DNA of 64,000 nt, taken from Taeniopygia guttata. Its lineage: Eukaryota; Chordata; Aves; Passeriformes; Estrildidae. The stretch is from the NCBI RefSeq assembly GCF_048771995.1, contig NC_133026.1, forward strand, positions 147,464,501-147,528,500. The letters run 5' to 3'. The position numbers and the translations under genes are program-made. Under the pieces are notes generated by a model. That model worked only from the letters and a program-made list of their open reading frames with translations. It made no database searches and was not told where the DNA came from. Shown in pieces: positions 1-13,200 of this stretch; position 1 is the stretch's first letter; every line of letters starts with the position of its first letter.

Positions 1-1112
1 AAGTAATTAACACCAGAGTAGAGTCTGACCTTTACTGCACAGCATTCACTTAAACAGATTGGGAGGAAATAAAAATTGCACATAAGAAATTAAGAGCGTG
101 ATTCAGGCAGAACTATTAACTATGTCAAGCACTGCACAGGCATCCAATATGAGACAGCAAACAACAGCCTGAACTATGCCAGAGCTGCTGAATTTCAGAG
201 GGCTCGAGTGGTTCCCAGTTTCCACATTTCCCTGTATTTCTCTTCTCCCCTTATGTTTTATTTTTGCCTAAACTTGTAATCAACTCCCAGGAGACATAAG
301 AGTCCTCGCCTGTAACTGTGCACCCCTAGCAGAAGGGGACTACAGCAGTACCAACCAGAATGACTGTGCCCTCCCTCAGGGACTCACCAGAATGAAAAAA
401 AGAACCAGGAAATTCAATCTGGTATTAGATCACAGATGCCTAGGCTCAATCATTTTCTAGGGCTTGTGTGTTAGCATGTTCCAACAGAGTCCCTTCCACT
501 CCAGCAGTCAATGGGCATAGGAGCAGCCACAACCAGAGCCCAAAGAGGTCTCTGCCCCACCAGGAACTGGCAAACACAACCCCAGGGCAAAGATTGCAGA
601 TCTTAACCTGTGCAGTGTAAATTAATTTGGCTCTCAGTCATCAAGGATTAGGGAGGAGAGGTTCCAATACAGGCAACAGAGAGATGGAGGAGCTTCTTGC
701 AGCTACTGATAGTGAGAATAAGCTTAGAGTGGGCCTTGATGAGATTAGTGAGGTGACACAACAGCTTCTTGCTGCCCAGAGCAGTATGTTCCCTCCTCTC
801 TCCCACACTCAACTGTGCTCTCCCTTTTGCCCTGGTGCCACTCTGGAGATTGTCTGCTGTCTGGGGCAGCTGATCCAGATCCCTAAAGTAGCAGAAACAA
901 CACCAGTGGGGAGAAAGAGAGGGAGGAATAAAGGGATGTAGAACAGCGAGCTCACACTTGTGTCCTGGCAAAGCAAACCCTGAGCAGATTGGCAACAATA
1001 GAGACATCTATTCCAGAAACAGAAGATCAGAAAATCAGTTTCTATGAGTTATTAGAAATATTCTGAAAATACCACATTAAAATCTCTAGATTTTTTTCTA
1101 TTTAAAACTTAC
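1..1112 (-). other. AGO2: AGO2 intron 3, partial
   Basis: This stretch follows the splice donor of AGO2 exon 3 on the minus strand and runs off the left edge. I see no coding exon, RNA gene or recognisable repeat in it. Open frames here are short and have no resemblance to a known protein. Confidence 0.75.
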
Positions 1113-1233
1113 TTTATCTCTCCCAATGGGAAGTGGCATAGCTGTATAAAGGTTTTTTCTTCCATCAAACACTGGTTTGCGATCCCCAAAAATCTGGGTT
1201 TTAAAGTGCTGAACCATATGCTCCACTATTTCT
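1113..1233 (-). CDS. AGO2: AGO2 coding exon 3
   Basis: The exon is 121 nt. It completes the Arg codon split across intron 2 and encodes [20 protein letters not shown] followed by [20 protein letters not shown], part of the Argonaute N domain. The acceptor reads TTTTCAG and the donor GTAAGT; it ends in phase 0. The last two residues, DK, replace human EK. Confidence 0.96.
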
Positions 1234-4200
1234 CTGAAAATGCAAAAAGATTAAGTTAATCCAACTTTTTACTTTGAATTTTGAGAGGCAAACAAGTACT
1301 ACACTAATATTTACCAACAGAGGCATTAGGTAAATGAAGGGGTTGTCCACTCCTGTCTATTAAAGGCGAGATCTGTTTGACTGATCTGAACTGAAAGCAA
1401 CATTTTCAGACTAAACATTTTTCTTAGAACTGCTATCTTTAGGGGTTTTTTTCCGGTTTAAGCTTTCCTTCCTCTTTTCTGTGACCTACTGGAAGTGGTA
1501 AAAGTCAAAGCTTGTGCTTTCTCAAGCTCAAAACAAGAGGTGCCTGGTAGATCTGGGGCTTCAGCTCCAGGGTCCTACAGCCCTTTCTGCAGAGGACCCT
1601 GGACCAAAAGCTCAGCAGCCTGAGAAGCTTTCAAAAATATCATTATCCCAGCTTAGAGCTCCAATGTCAAGACAGCAGTTTATGCCAACAATGATAGCAA
1701 AATATTTTGCAGCTCCCTAAGGAAAACAATTTTTAAATGCATTTTTTTCATACACACGATAAAACTGGGATCCATCCAACAAAACTGGGTATGTGCACTC
1801 AGTGGAGCTGTGACTATTAAAAATACACATTCATTTATAAGTAGCTGGAATTAGGTTCCATTTTTGTATAAATGGGGAAACCACTCACACAGCTCCTGTC
1901 AAACCACAGTGCTTACACACTGGTCATCCAAAGCAGCACAGCAGTCAATGAGAGGTCAGCTGGAATAATAACAGTATTTGATGCCAAAGGACTTTTGGTT
2001 CCAATGTCCCAGAGAGACATCCCTCAGTCTACCTGTACCACCCAAAATCCATCAGCAGGCTGCAATCTTAACACACAGTCAGGGGCAAAAGGTTAAGAGG
2101 TTGAAGTGGCACAGAAAGGAAACCACTGCTCCTCCAGCACTGCTGACAACCAGCAGCTCACAGATGCTGCAGGTGACTGTTCATGCTCCCCGACTTGGCA
2201 AGGTAATTAACCCAGCACTCAGGTAGGTATTACAGTGCTGCAAAATCTGAGACAAAACTGAACTCACTCAAGGAAAGAACTGAGACTGCTGTAATTGGCA
2301 GTTTCTTTGCTGCGTCCCAAGGTTTATCTTAAAATAAGATGGGGCCACTGAAAGAAACTCTGACCTCCTGCAAAGCATGAATCAAACTTGACCCAGAAAT
2401 ATCTGCCTCAGGTCTGCAGGTTGTGACTGAATAAGTACATAACTGGGAGGGGGAGAGAAAGAAGGTATTTTTCAACCTTGAGTTCAAGATTGAGCATGGA
2501 AACCCCACTCTCTTCCTAAGCAAATTCTTCTGATTGTAAATTGCTTTATATAAAAAATGAACACTTCCACTTGATTTATGTTTTCAAGCTTCAAACCACA
2601 TCCATAATTAGCAATGGTGCTTCTCAGCTGTGGGTGGAGATATTTTTAAGAAAAATAAGTTATTTTCTCCACTCAGAGTTAAAAGAAGAGTTATTTACCA
2701 CTTCACTAACTTCAGCCCTTTCGGATGACTGTTCTACCAAGCTCATGCAAGCTCACCAAGAACCCTGGGCTGGCAACTGCAGGCAGAGTTCACCTTGCAC
2801 AAATCCTCAAAAATTCAATTGAGAGCACCCACAGCACAGAACTAAATTCACATTTCCCACTCTGCCTGTCCAACTACCCCAAAAGATCCGGCCTTTCTGC
2901 CACATGACCAGAATTGTAGCCAGACTGTATTAATTCAGGAGCACTTTGTTCCAGCTGTGTGTTTTCCAGTCCTGCTCCAACTCATGTCTCAGTGTGGAAC
3001 TTGCATCTACAGTGGATACACCCTGCAGTGGGGTCGGCAGGGTCACAGTACACACTGAGTAAAATTGAAGAACAAAGCTGACACAGATGAGGGAGTAGAT
3101 GAAAAAATAAAACCTCCCTCTCTCCTTTCTAGAGGTTATATCATATAAAGCAATGATAAAAGTTACTTACTATATACATGTGAATTATATAACCAAAATA
3201 CTAGAAAACTGTAAGCCAGCTGTAAAAAAAATCATTCAGAATTGGATTACATGTGCATGCTGCATAATCCTACATATATATATGTAGGATTATATATTTG
3301 CACACACAGAAATACAGGTATAGACATAGGACACAGCTGACAAAAAAAACAGGTGCAAGTGAGTACAGGTACATCTACAGACTAGAGCAGTAAGCACTCA
3401 AAAATAAAACACACTTCAGTATGTGAATCCAAATTGTATTCTTACCACACTGCCCTGAGAAACATCCATCACACCACTGCTGAATTCATCTATAGCATCT
3501 CTGCTTATTGCAAAAGGCATTTCATCTGTGTAGACCTGTACCTGCTCCTGTCACCACAAAAGAGGAGTGACTAACCTGACCAAGCAGAGCAGGTCATTAG
3601 CAGGCACTGGAGAAGAATTTGCTACTGAACAGAATCTGCCTTTCCAGTGAGAAAAACTGCTTTAGGTTTTGTGGCAAGCACCCCCACACTGAAAACAGAC
3701 AGGAGCTGTGCAGCACTTGGCTCCTAGAGGAGCTGCAGAGGCAATCTGGATCAGCCAGCAGCAGCTGGCAGAGCTGGTGTGGTGGCAGGGACAGCAGTTC
3801 ATGAAAGCAAAGTTACCACAGCTCCCCTTATGAAAAAAGTGACTGCTCCAAGTGTTTTGCAGTGCTCCAGTGCAAGAAGAGCATCTCAGTGAAATCAGCA
3901 GTTGCCCTTGGGCAAGAAGAGAGTTCAGCTTCATGCACTTAACAATGTTTGTTTTTCAAATTAAACTCAGCTCCTGACTAGCTGAAAAATTAAACTAATA
4001 ATAGATCACCACAGGAAGTAAAAAAAAACCAGGGCAGCAAAGCACAGTGATGCTGCTTTGTGAAAACACTATCATTACCAACTCCTCAATGTAACAATTG
4101 ACAATGCCCTCAGGTTTATTAATTCACATTAGGAAAACCATGGCTTTCAGGTGGCTTTTTTGATTCCACACTGTTTATTCTAATGACAGCTTGTTCCACC

Positions 4201-7200
4201 CATGTCACCTTTTCTAACAAGGAAAGGCTTTGCTCTTGAATATATAAACAGGTCATTCCAATCCTCTACAGTCAAGGTGTAGTTATGATGATGACACTTG
4301 TGGTTTCCAGTTGGTGCCAAGTCTCATTCTCAAGTTTCACTTCTGGCAACGCCGCTTCTTTTTCAAGTCAATGAAGTTGCACGCTCCAACAGGTCACAGA
4401 TGCCAAATGCAAGACCTGGCTGCTCGAAAGTTTCCCTGGGCAGCTGATCCGTGTTTTCACCTTGCTCTCTGTTTCAGGAGCATAGTTTTCCCTTATATAG
4501 ATTCTACTGATGAAGGATAACTTCTTACCTGTTGTAGTAACTCCATAATCCTCTCCCACAAACAAATGGGTTTTGCCTCCTCTTGTGAGCAGGGAAAGGT
4601 AAAGAGAAAACAAGCTGGTAACACCAGCTCCCTGCTGCAGGACTTCAGCCAATTACACTCCAATATTTAACCAGGTAATAATAAATCCTTTTTATCAAGT
4701 TTGCTTATGCTGACCCAGCTTCAACAAAGCTAATACAGTTTATCCATCTGCCACCAGTGGCTTCAATCAGCAGCATCCTATGATTCTAACAAAATCAATC
4801 CAAGTAAAGACTTGGAGAGGAAAAAAAAAAATTATATGCGTATCCTGCTAATGGAAGTGATCAGTAAAACCACTGATTAAAGCCAGACATCTTTCCAGAT
4901 ACCAGACACCTGGCTCCAGCTTTTTCAAAGAAAACAAGACTGTAAATAAACTGAGGAAAAGCAAAGTGCAGTGTTACCTGTTAACTCTTCTAGGACATTT
5001 TTCTGGCTTTATATCCAATTCATAATGGTAGATATCTATTTTAGGAATGTCCATTTCAAAGAAGTTGGCCTGCAGTTTGATTGTTCTCCCAGAAGTGCCA
5101 AAATCTGGTCGAGGAGGAGGTTTAAAGGCATATCCCTGTATTGGTGGTGGCAATGGGGGAGGAGGTGTGAGCACTGCAAAAGAGAGAAAGCACAATTTAA
5201 CCATCAGCTGTCTCAAATTGACATTTCAGCAAATTTACAGGCTATTGGACCAGTGAAGCCCAGCACATTTAAACCATTACTCTTTTTAAACAACCTAAAG
5301 AATGAAAAAAAAAAGTCCAAACCCTGCTTTCCAGAGACCATGAATCTTATTTTCTCTTTCTCATGCTGGTTCACAATTTGTTGTATTTCCTAGTCCCAGT
5401 TACTGGAAAAAATCTTAAAATCAGTTGCATTTTCCTATACAAGATGTCAGCTGGGTAGGAATTTCACAGGCCAAGCAGGAAAACAAGAAACAAGTTCTTC
5501 TTCGAAGGGAAGAATCTTAATTTTAAAACAGATCTACCCACTTTTATTTGAGCAAACACCTATGAAATGGAGTTTCCATCGCTTTCCTCTGTGCTGTAGC
5601 TCTCTGCAAAATCCTGTATTAGAACTAAACTGTATCCTACTGCTTCCTTCACACAGGAAACACAGCTAATACTCTACTGCTGCTGTGCTCAATTCTTGAA
5701 CATCAGCTGTTGCTCAGACAACAGTGAAGCAGAAGCACAAAGGCAGTTTGCTGTTGTTTCAGTACAGAAAAGTCCATTACAAATCCATAGAGAAGTCTGT
5801 AAGGTACCAACTTGAGTATTCAAAACTTCTGCAGCCTCAGTGCTCAGGTGTTCTCTGCTCTGGGGCAACAACAACTTGCAGCAAAGTCTTCACATGTGAA
5901 ATAACCCAGGAGGTTTCTCATTACTTGTGTAAGAATCCAAGTGTGGTTTCTTAAGATTATCAAATTCAGTTCTCTGCTAGCACCAGAAACAATTCACATC
6001 CCTTCATTAACAAATCTGTCACCAATTTTCCACCCTGGCTTTCTCTAATGCTCAAATGCTCAGAAATAATACTTTCATTTTTATTTATTCATGACAGGTT
6101 ATATTCAGTGGCCTTCATATTGAGTACTCCTGACTGTACTTCTAGATTTAAACCAAATACCCATTTAATACTAAATTCTAGGCTATGCTCCTTCTGTTAG
6201 TCCCTGCTCATAAATCAGGTTTCATCATTCTCATCCTTCCAGTCATTCTTTCTGGAGAAGACTAAGTGATAACCACACTGGTGCTTCCATCTCTCAGCAG
6301 GAAAAGGCAGATTAATGAGCCCTAAACTGCTTTTGCCTGCTGTACCCCTGCCTTGTAAAGGCCATCCAGTGACCACTCAGGGCACATGAACCCATTTCAG
6401 TTGCTTATGATCATCTCCCAATTCCCTATGAACTCCCAGCTATATTGTCTTTAATACATCTACTTTTATAATCCATAACTATTAACCTGCTGCTTTCTCA
6501 ATGATGCTCAGATTCTCCTTTTCCTGACAATGCCTCCTATACCTCTTGATGAATATACCTCTTATTCCTAACATTTATGCAATGTTTGCTAATGAAATAA
6601 AATTCCCAACATTAGTAGCATCAATTCCCCACTTTACCCCTCAACACTTCCCATGGCCAGCTTCCCACTCCTGAGTATCTCCCTATTTTTACCAGCCTCA
6701 TAACAGTCAGCACCAATTTCCCTATGCACCAAATACTTAATCAGATTTGACACTGGGAAAATGATAGAGGGTTTTGTTATTATTTTTTTAATTTTTTTCT
6801 TTCTGATCTTGTGTCCCAAACATATTCTATGGCATCTACCCTTTTAATTCAGGCTACTGAAATCCAATTTCCATCTTTTCCCTATCTTTTATAAACATTT
6901 CCTTCAAAGACTGTGGTTTTCCTACACTAAATCAACACATTAAAGTCACTTCTTGCTGAAGATCTGCATTTCCATAACATAAAACTTCATGTCTCAGTAC
7001 TACAGTTTCGCCTTCAACAGCAATATAGCAATTTTTATTTGAGTATTATTCATATACATTGCTCTTGCAATGTAAAGTGTCAACAGCTGCCCTGAGAAAC
7101 TGAGCCAAATATCACCTGAGCTCTTATCTGTAAACCAGTCTTGCCACAAGCAGCCCATCTGCCTCTGCATCTGACCTTACCCACCTCCATCCCTCAAGGC

Positions 7201-10200
7201 AAGACAAAACACGCTCATTGATTCTGCCCAACCTTTGGCTTTTTATTTTTATTAAATTCCTACACAACCTGACTTCTAAGACATCCATTTTCATCTTTTC
7301 CCAACACTTCCAGGTCCTGTGCTGACTTCACGTTTTTCTGATGGTGATTAACTCGCTCAGGTGGCCCTTCAGTCACCATATCCCCTGTTTGGTGTGACAA
7401 ATTTCCACTGTCTGTGTCATTCAGTGGAAAGAATCCTCTGCTGTGGACAGGACACCTAACAAAGTTATTGACAGCATTACCACTACAGCTGGGAAGTAGC
7501 AGAAAAAATACTCCCACAAATATTTGTACTTGCAATACACCAAAGGTTTCTGTGATCCACCTCCAAATCTGATCAAGAGGATGTGCACAAAGCAGCCACC
7601 TCTACTCCTCCAGAATCCTGTTTGTCATCACTTCCACCCCCTCCTCCCAAATTTTAAAATAGTCTGTCTCCCACATACATTTTCAGTCCCTCTGCTGCTG
7701 AATTCTTTACAGATCACCACTGCACACATTTTTATTTTCATCTTTCCATAATGGAATGTTCCCATTTGAAAATTATGTCCTAGTCATTAACTTCATTCTG
7801 TGATTTTTGTATATTTCCATGATTCCTGTAACACTACCCATTATAAAATCTTTTAATTTTCTGTCTAGGCTCCTGTATTTTAACAGTTTCATTTCTTGTT
7901 ACCCACACTTTGCATTCCACATTGCCTTACCACTATTACCTGGCCAACTGTTATCAATATATTGATTTTCATTCTCTTTCACAATGATTTTTATGCCTTC
8001 TAACATTTCTGTATCTACTGTCACATTATAATTCCACTGCCCTTCCTTTTCCTGTGCCATATTTTGTGCATCATGACTAATTTTCAAAATGACAAAAAAA
8101 TTATACTTAAAAATTGGAAGTACAAAGAGAAGCACGATGGAAGGGGACACACATCCCCACAAGCGATTTATGCTGCCAATTTAAGAAATCCTGTAATTTA
8201 GCAATACGTTCTCCCTCTGTTTTAAAATGGGATTGTTTAATGCTTCACAGGGGCATAACAAAGCCATATCTGTAAGTGTTCAGGGATTAACATGAACATG
8301 TGTTGTTCAACAACACCACAGCATTCCTCCACTGGAGTTTTAGTGACAAACAGTGAATAAAGTGAGAGTTCAGCCCCATTTTTGAGAATAAGATGAAACG
8401 CTGAGAGAAACACAGATTTCTTGGGAAAGATGTGAAGGCAGTTTTATAACCTGCATGACTCACAGAGATAAAAAAGCACCAAGCTGTCCAGAATGCAGGA
8501 CCACTGCCACCCTCTATTTTTATCCTAAACCATTTTTTCAATTATTTGGATTTTACAATCCAATTAATGGAAAGGAAAAAAAAAAAAAAAAAAGTGGGGG
8601 CTATTTCTGGCTCAACTCCCAAGGCAAAACTTATTTAGGGCAGGGTGTTGCTTGAAGGAGATAAGTAGTGTTTATTAAACAGCAGCAGTGACCCGATAAG
8701 CGCTCAGCCTACATTTCACTGGCCGAAACAGACACGTATGTGTCAACTACAGCACCGAGGGATGGGAACAGAGCTCCCGGGGAGAAACACTAAATACTGC
8801 AACCACTGAACTGCATTCACCTTTTGGATTACTGCCTCAAATTAAGAAAGCAAAATCAAACTATCTTGTGTAGAACTTATTACAGCAAGCAGCTGTGAAT
8901 GGTAGAATCACAAAATACTGGATTTGGTGCTGACAGAACAGAGAAATAAGGCTTTACCTTCCATCAAAACATGATAGAATCCTTCAGCCTTGATCAGGAG
9001 GCACAATTGCTGCATTCAAAGTGATCCAGCTGCCCCATCTCCCTGTTCAAACACCCCATCATTCACTGACTTTTAAATGTGACAGAAGCTGTACCAACAC
9101 AGAAATATTTTCCTTAGTGCCAAGGTTCCTACGAGGAAGCTTTTGCAGCTGGGTGAGGTGTGCTACAGAGGACAGCACTGGACATCTGAGCTGGAAGTGA
9201 TGCCCTGCCCAGGGAAATCTGCCAAAATTCATGCAGAGACACCTTCATGAACACAGATGCTGCTTCTGGAGACAGTTTTCAAAGCATTGGAAAATCTACA
9301 TGCATTCCTGGATTTTAAAGTGCTGTCAAGGAAAGAAGGGAGTAGAAAAAAGATGAAAGACTAATAAGCTGGAGTATCCATGTGGTAAGAATTGGAAGCT
9401 CCTCACTCATTTGCCAGATGATAAAATGAATAATGAGAACATTTCAGCCTTGATATGATGATTGAGACCATCAAGAGCCCCATTTCCAAAGGTGTGAATT
9501 AAGGTGAGCTGGGTGTGGAATAATGGGATGCCCACATGCTGTCTTCAGGCTTCCTTTTATCAGGAAAGAAACCAGACTTATTATAATTCATTCCATTTAC
9601 ATAAACAAATTGTTCATAGCTATCAATCTTAAAAGCAGCAATTTCCACCAAAAAAATCTGGAAATGACAGATATCAGAAAAATAACAGTCTTGTGGCAGT
9701 TTTATGAAATAAAATTAGCAATCAAGCAAAATTACTCTGTCAAAAGACAGGGGGGGAAAGGTGGCAGTAGAGGAAACCTGCATAATCACAGCAATGCTGT
9801 GTTAGTAAAAATAATTTTTGCCAATTGAAAACTATTGTGAACACAAGGCTGGCTGCTCTTACTCCTCCTGCACATTACTGAGGATCAAAATCAGAGATAA
9901 AAGTGACTCAGGGAGTGAGCAGGCCAAGACACTCCTTGTCTATAAAAGGTGTGAATGAGCCACACACTTCGACAAGCTTGCACTCCAAAATCCATACAAT
10001 GATGGTTTTTCAGGACCATGTGCTCCATTAACCATTTCCCAGATTAGAGCATTCACTTCTTTTGTCCTTCACCATTTTTTAAAGCTTAACTGCTGGCCTG
10101 CTCAGCATGCTGGAAGTGCTGCCAGCCAGCATTAAACTTGCACATTGGAGATTTTTTAGCACAGAATTATGCAATTTTAAGGTGCAGTCAGAGGCCTAAT

Positions 10201-13200
10201 GAGTTACTAAATAAGAAGGGGCCAAACGAGTTGCATGGAAGGGCTTGTCGACACAGGAAATCATCTGAGCATAATTACACCAGTGCAATTATATCAATAA
10301 GTTTCCTTGTGTGGCAAGTCCTAACTCATATTTAATAACCAGGTGATGTTTTCACAACCCTCTGTAGGTTTTAGCATTGGGCTCATGCAATCTATATTTG
10401 CCAAGGGGAAGACTCTCTAAAACCATTTTTGTAAAACTATATAATCTCTAAATGAAACTAAGGTGAAGGAAGCCTTATTTGAAAGCATCACTTTGAGTTA
10501 AAGTTTCCAATATCAGATATAATGGGGCTGCTCTTCCAGATCATCACTAAAGGTGTTTTAGGTACAACCACTGTGCACATTCACTGCTGCCTCCAGGTCA
10601 GTCACTGATGCCATCAAACAGAGCTAGAGAGAATGCATCGCTCCTTGGGCAAAAAAGGGGATTTAATAACTTGTCCTCAACAACTGCGCAGCTATTTTGC
10701 CACCAGAACTGAAATGAATAAATAAAATTACAAATCTGCTCATCATGACCAGGTTAAAAAGAACCAAGACTGGCAAAGGAACACCCTCCATCAGCTGCTG
10801 CAGAGGACTGTGAACACAGAGCAACATAGGTGGGAAGAGACCAGGCTGACTTGTCAAGTTTTCCACAACACTTCTTACAATATGTTCCACCCCCATGGTA
10901 AAACAAACTTGCCTTCTACTCAACTGGTGTTTCCTGTGCTCCAGCTTCTGCCCTGCTCTGGTGCACCTGCCACAAGACTGGCTCCATCTGCTCCAAAGGC
11001 TCCCCTCAGCCAATTGGAGAAGCTGGAAGATCACCAAGATCACCCCTTCCCCTCCTCTCACTAAGGCTGAACACACCTGATTCCCTTCACCTCTCCTGGT
11101 CTGCCACAAGCTCCTTCCCCCAGTGCCCTGTCACAGGGCTTGCAAAAGGGTCATGTCCCCTTCTGGAAGTGCTCTTTGAAGTGGGAGAAAGGGAATCTTG
11201 GAAAGGGGACACCCCACACCAGGGGAAACAGGATTTCCACAAATAGTTATTCAACTACCAGTAACAGAAGGAATTCAGAAAGAATGTGGAAAACACCCAG
11301 TACAGATCCTTGTCAGGATCTGCACAGAGTTTTTATGTATTTTAGTCACACATAAATAGAGAAAGAAAAAAAATACAGGGAGGTCAGCCTTTTCTTTCTA
11401 GGACCCAACTAAAGAAAAACTTGGGGCTCGCTGCAGGTTTTCTGACAGTCTGGGTTTTATAAAGAAGTTTAACTTCTGGCTTTCTGTTAAGAACCGTTAG
11501 GGAATGATAGGAGAGAGGCTGGCAGTGTTGTCTGTGAGATAAGGGAAAGTCAAAGCTGCAACTCATAGTCCCTTGATATTCTGGGAGCAGAGGAACCTAT
11601 ATGGGACCTGTAAGTCTGTCTGCTGCTCATTAAGGATGTTTTAGAGCCTGGAAACCAGAAGCTCTTCAGTCAAGCTATAACATTTTTGATTAAATAATGC
11701 ACAACAAAAAAATGTTACAGACGTACCTATTAACCTCCAAGAACTCAAAAAGCCACAAGGACAGCAGAGGAGATGATGTAATCAGATTTTCAGCTGTCAT
11801 TTTTGTCAAAACCCCACTCTAAAGGTTCTTCTGGTCTCTCACTGAGCAGCTACCACACTTTCTAACCACAGCACATTGCATGTGCCAAAGTTTCTACAAG
11901 CAAAAAAGCCAAAGGGCTGGCTTAATATTGATGAGCAAAAATGAAGGAGCTGTCCTCACATTTGGTCATATTTTAAGGCCCTTGCATGACTAGTGAGATG
12001 TTTGATGGTACTCTGACAGATTGCTTCCAGTTTCTTAGTGCTGTAGTATGAAACTAAATACCTTAACAAAGAGTGAAAGTATTAAATAAACAGCACTGCC
12101 TTCAGAACTGTAATCTCATTATGTTCAGTAGACTACTCCAGACATCATTTTATTGAATAATGGGCACTTCCTGTGAAACAATTCATGCAAGATTAACTTT
12201 TAAGTCAACCTTTTTACCTACTGAAAAATGTCCCTGCCCATGGCAGGCAGGTTGGACAGGATGATCTTTAGAGGTCCAGCCCAACCCATTCTATGATGAT
12301 TTTGTCTGGAATAAATAATCATTTAGAGATCTGCAGCTCCCTTGGTTACCCTGATGCTTTTTTGACCTCTGTAGGATACAGCCACGGCCTTTTCCCAGTG
12401 CCAGAAGTGATGTGATCACTGAGAGCGGCATCGCTCCCAAACACCAACGGTTCGAGCTGCAGTCACAGATCAGAGGCAGAGGCAAGACTCCAGTCCAGCC
12501 TGCTTTTAAGTCAGGACCACATTTCAAAGAAGAATATGTAAGAACAAAAGAACTGAAGAGGAAGAGCAGAAAGCAGAATGGTTCTTTCCAGCCCACAAGC
12601 TGCTTCTGGACAATGTCAACTCGCAGAAGACACCAAGTGTTAGTACTTTGCTTTCCTCCCACATTCTCCTTGCAGCCTTGACCTTCAAAGCCAGCCTCCA
12701 ATTTTTTGAATACAAACAAGCTGCTTTTCACTACCTACAAGTGGGTTGAGCAGAGGCAGAGCACCAGCAGAGCACCCAAAGTGCAGAACTTCCATCCTCA
12801 CTGCTCACAAACCAGGTGCCTTAACTGATCCCTGCATGAGGAATTTGACCAAATCCTACCACAAGCCTTCTTAAGGGCTACAGAGAAATGCTTTTAATTA
12901 CAAGCTGCAGCTTGAATTAAGTCATCCAAATAACAAGCCTCAGCCAAACAATGGAGGGATGCTTACGGCTTACCCACAAGTCAGCAGCCCAGTTTGAAGT
13001 TAAATGTGAATTCAAAGAACAAAATAACTCCATCTTCAGACAAACCTCTGCTCAATGAAGGGGAAAATGGAGAACATTCTTAGTGCCATTTATCACGTTT
13101 GACCATCGTGATTCATTCCCTTTTCCATGCCTTAGAAAATGATGTTGAACTAATTCCAGATGTCTTTCCTAACAATTTGAAATACAGAATATAATAGTAT

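Noticed and set aside
4974-5216. In-frame ATG at 5216 as an alternative AGO2 start
   Set aside because: It is upstream of the exon 2 acceptor, i.e. in the intron; the joined exon 1 gives an AGO2-like N terminus.
8900-9070. Possible CR1 fragment (AGAATCACAAAATACTGGAT)
   Set aside because: Only the first few bases resemble a CR1 end; the rest does not align well enough to claim it.
10663-11109. Minus-strand open frame of 148 codons
   Set aside because: It overlaps a degraded CR1 fragment; the translation does not match CR1 ORF2 or any other family well and has no gene context.
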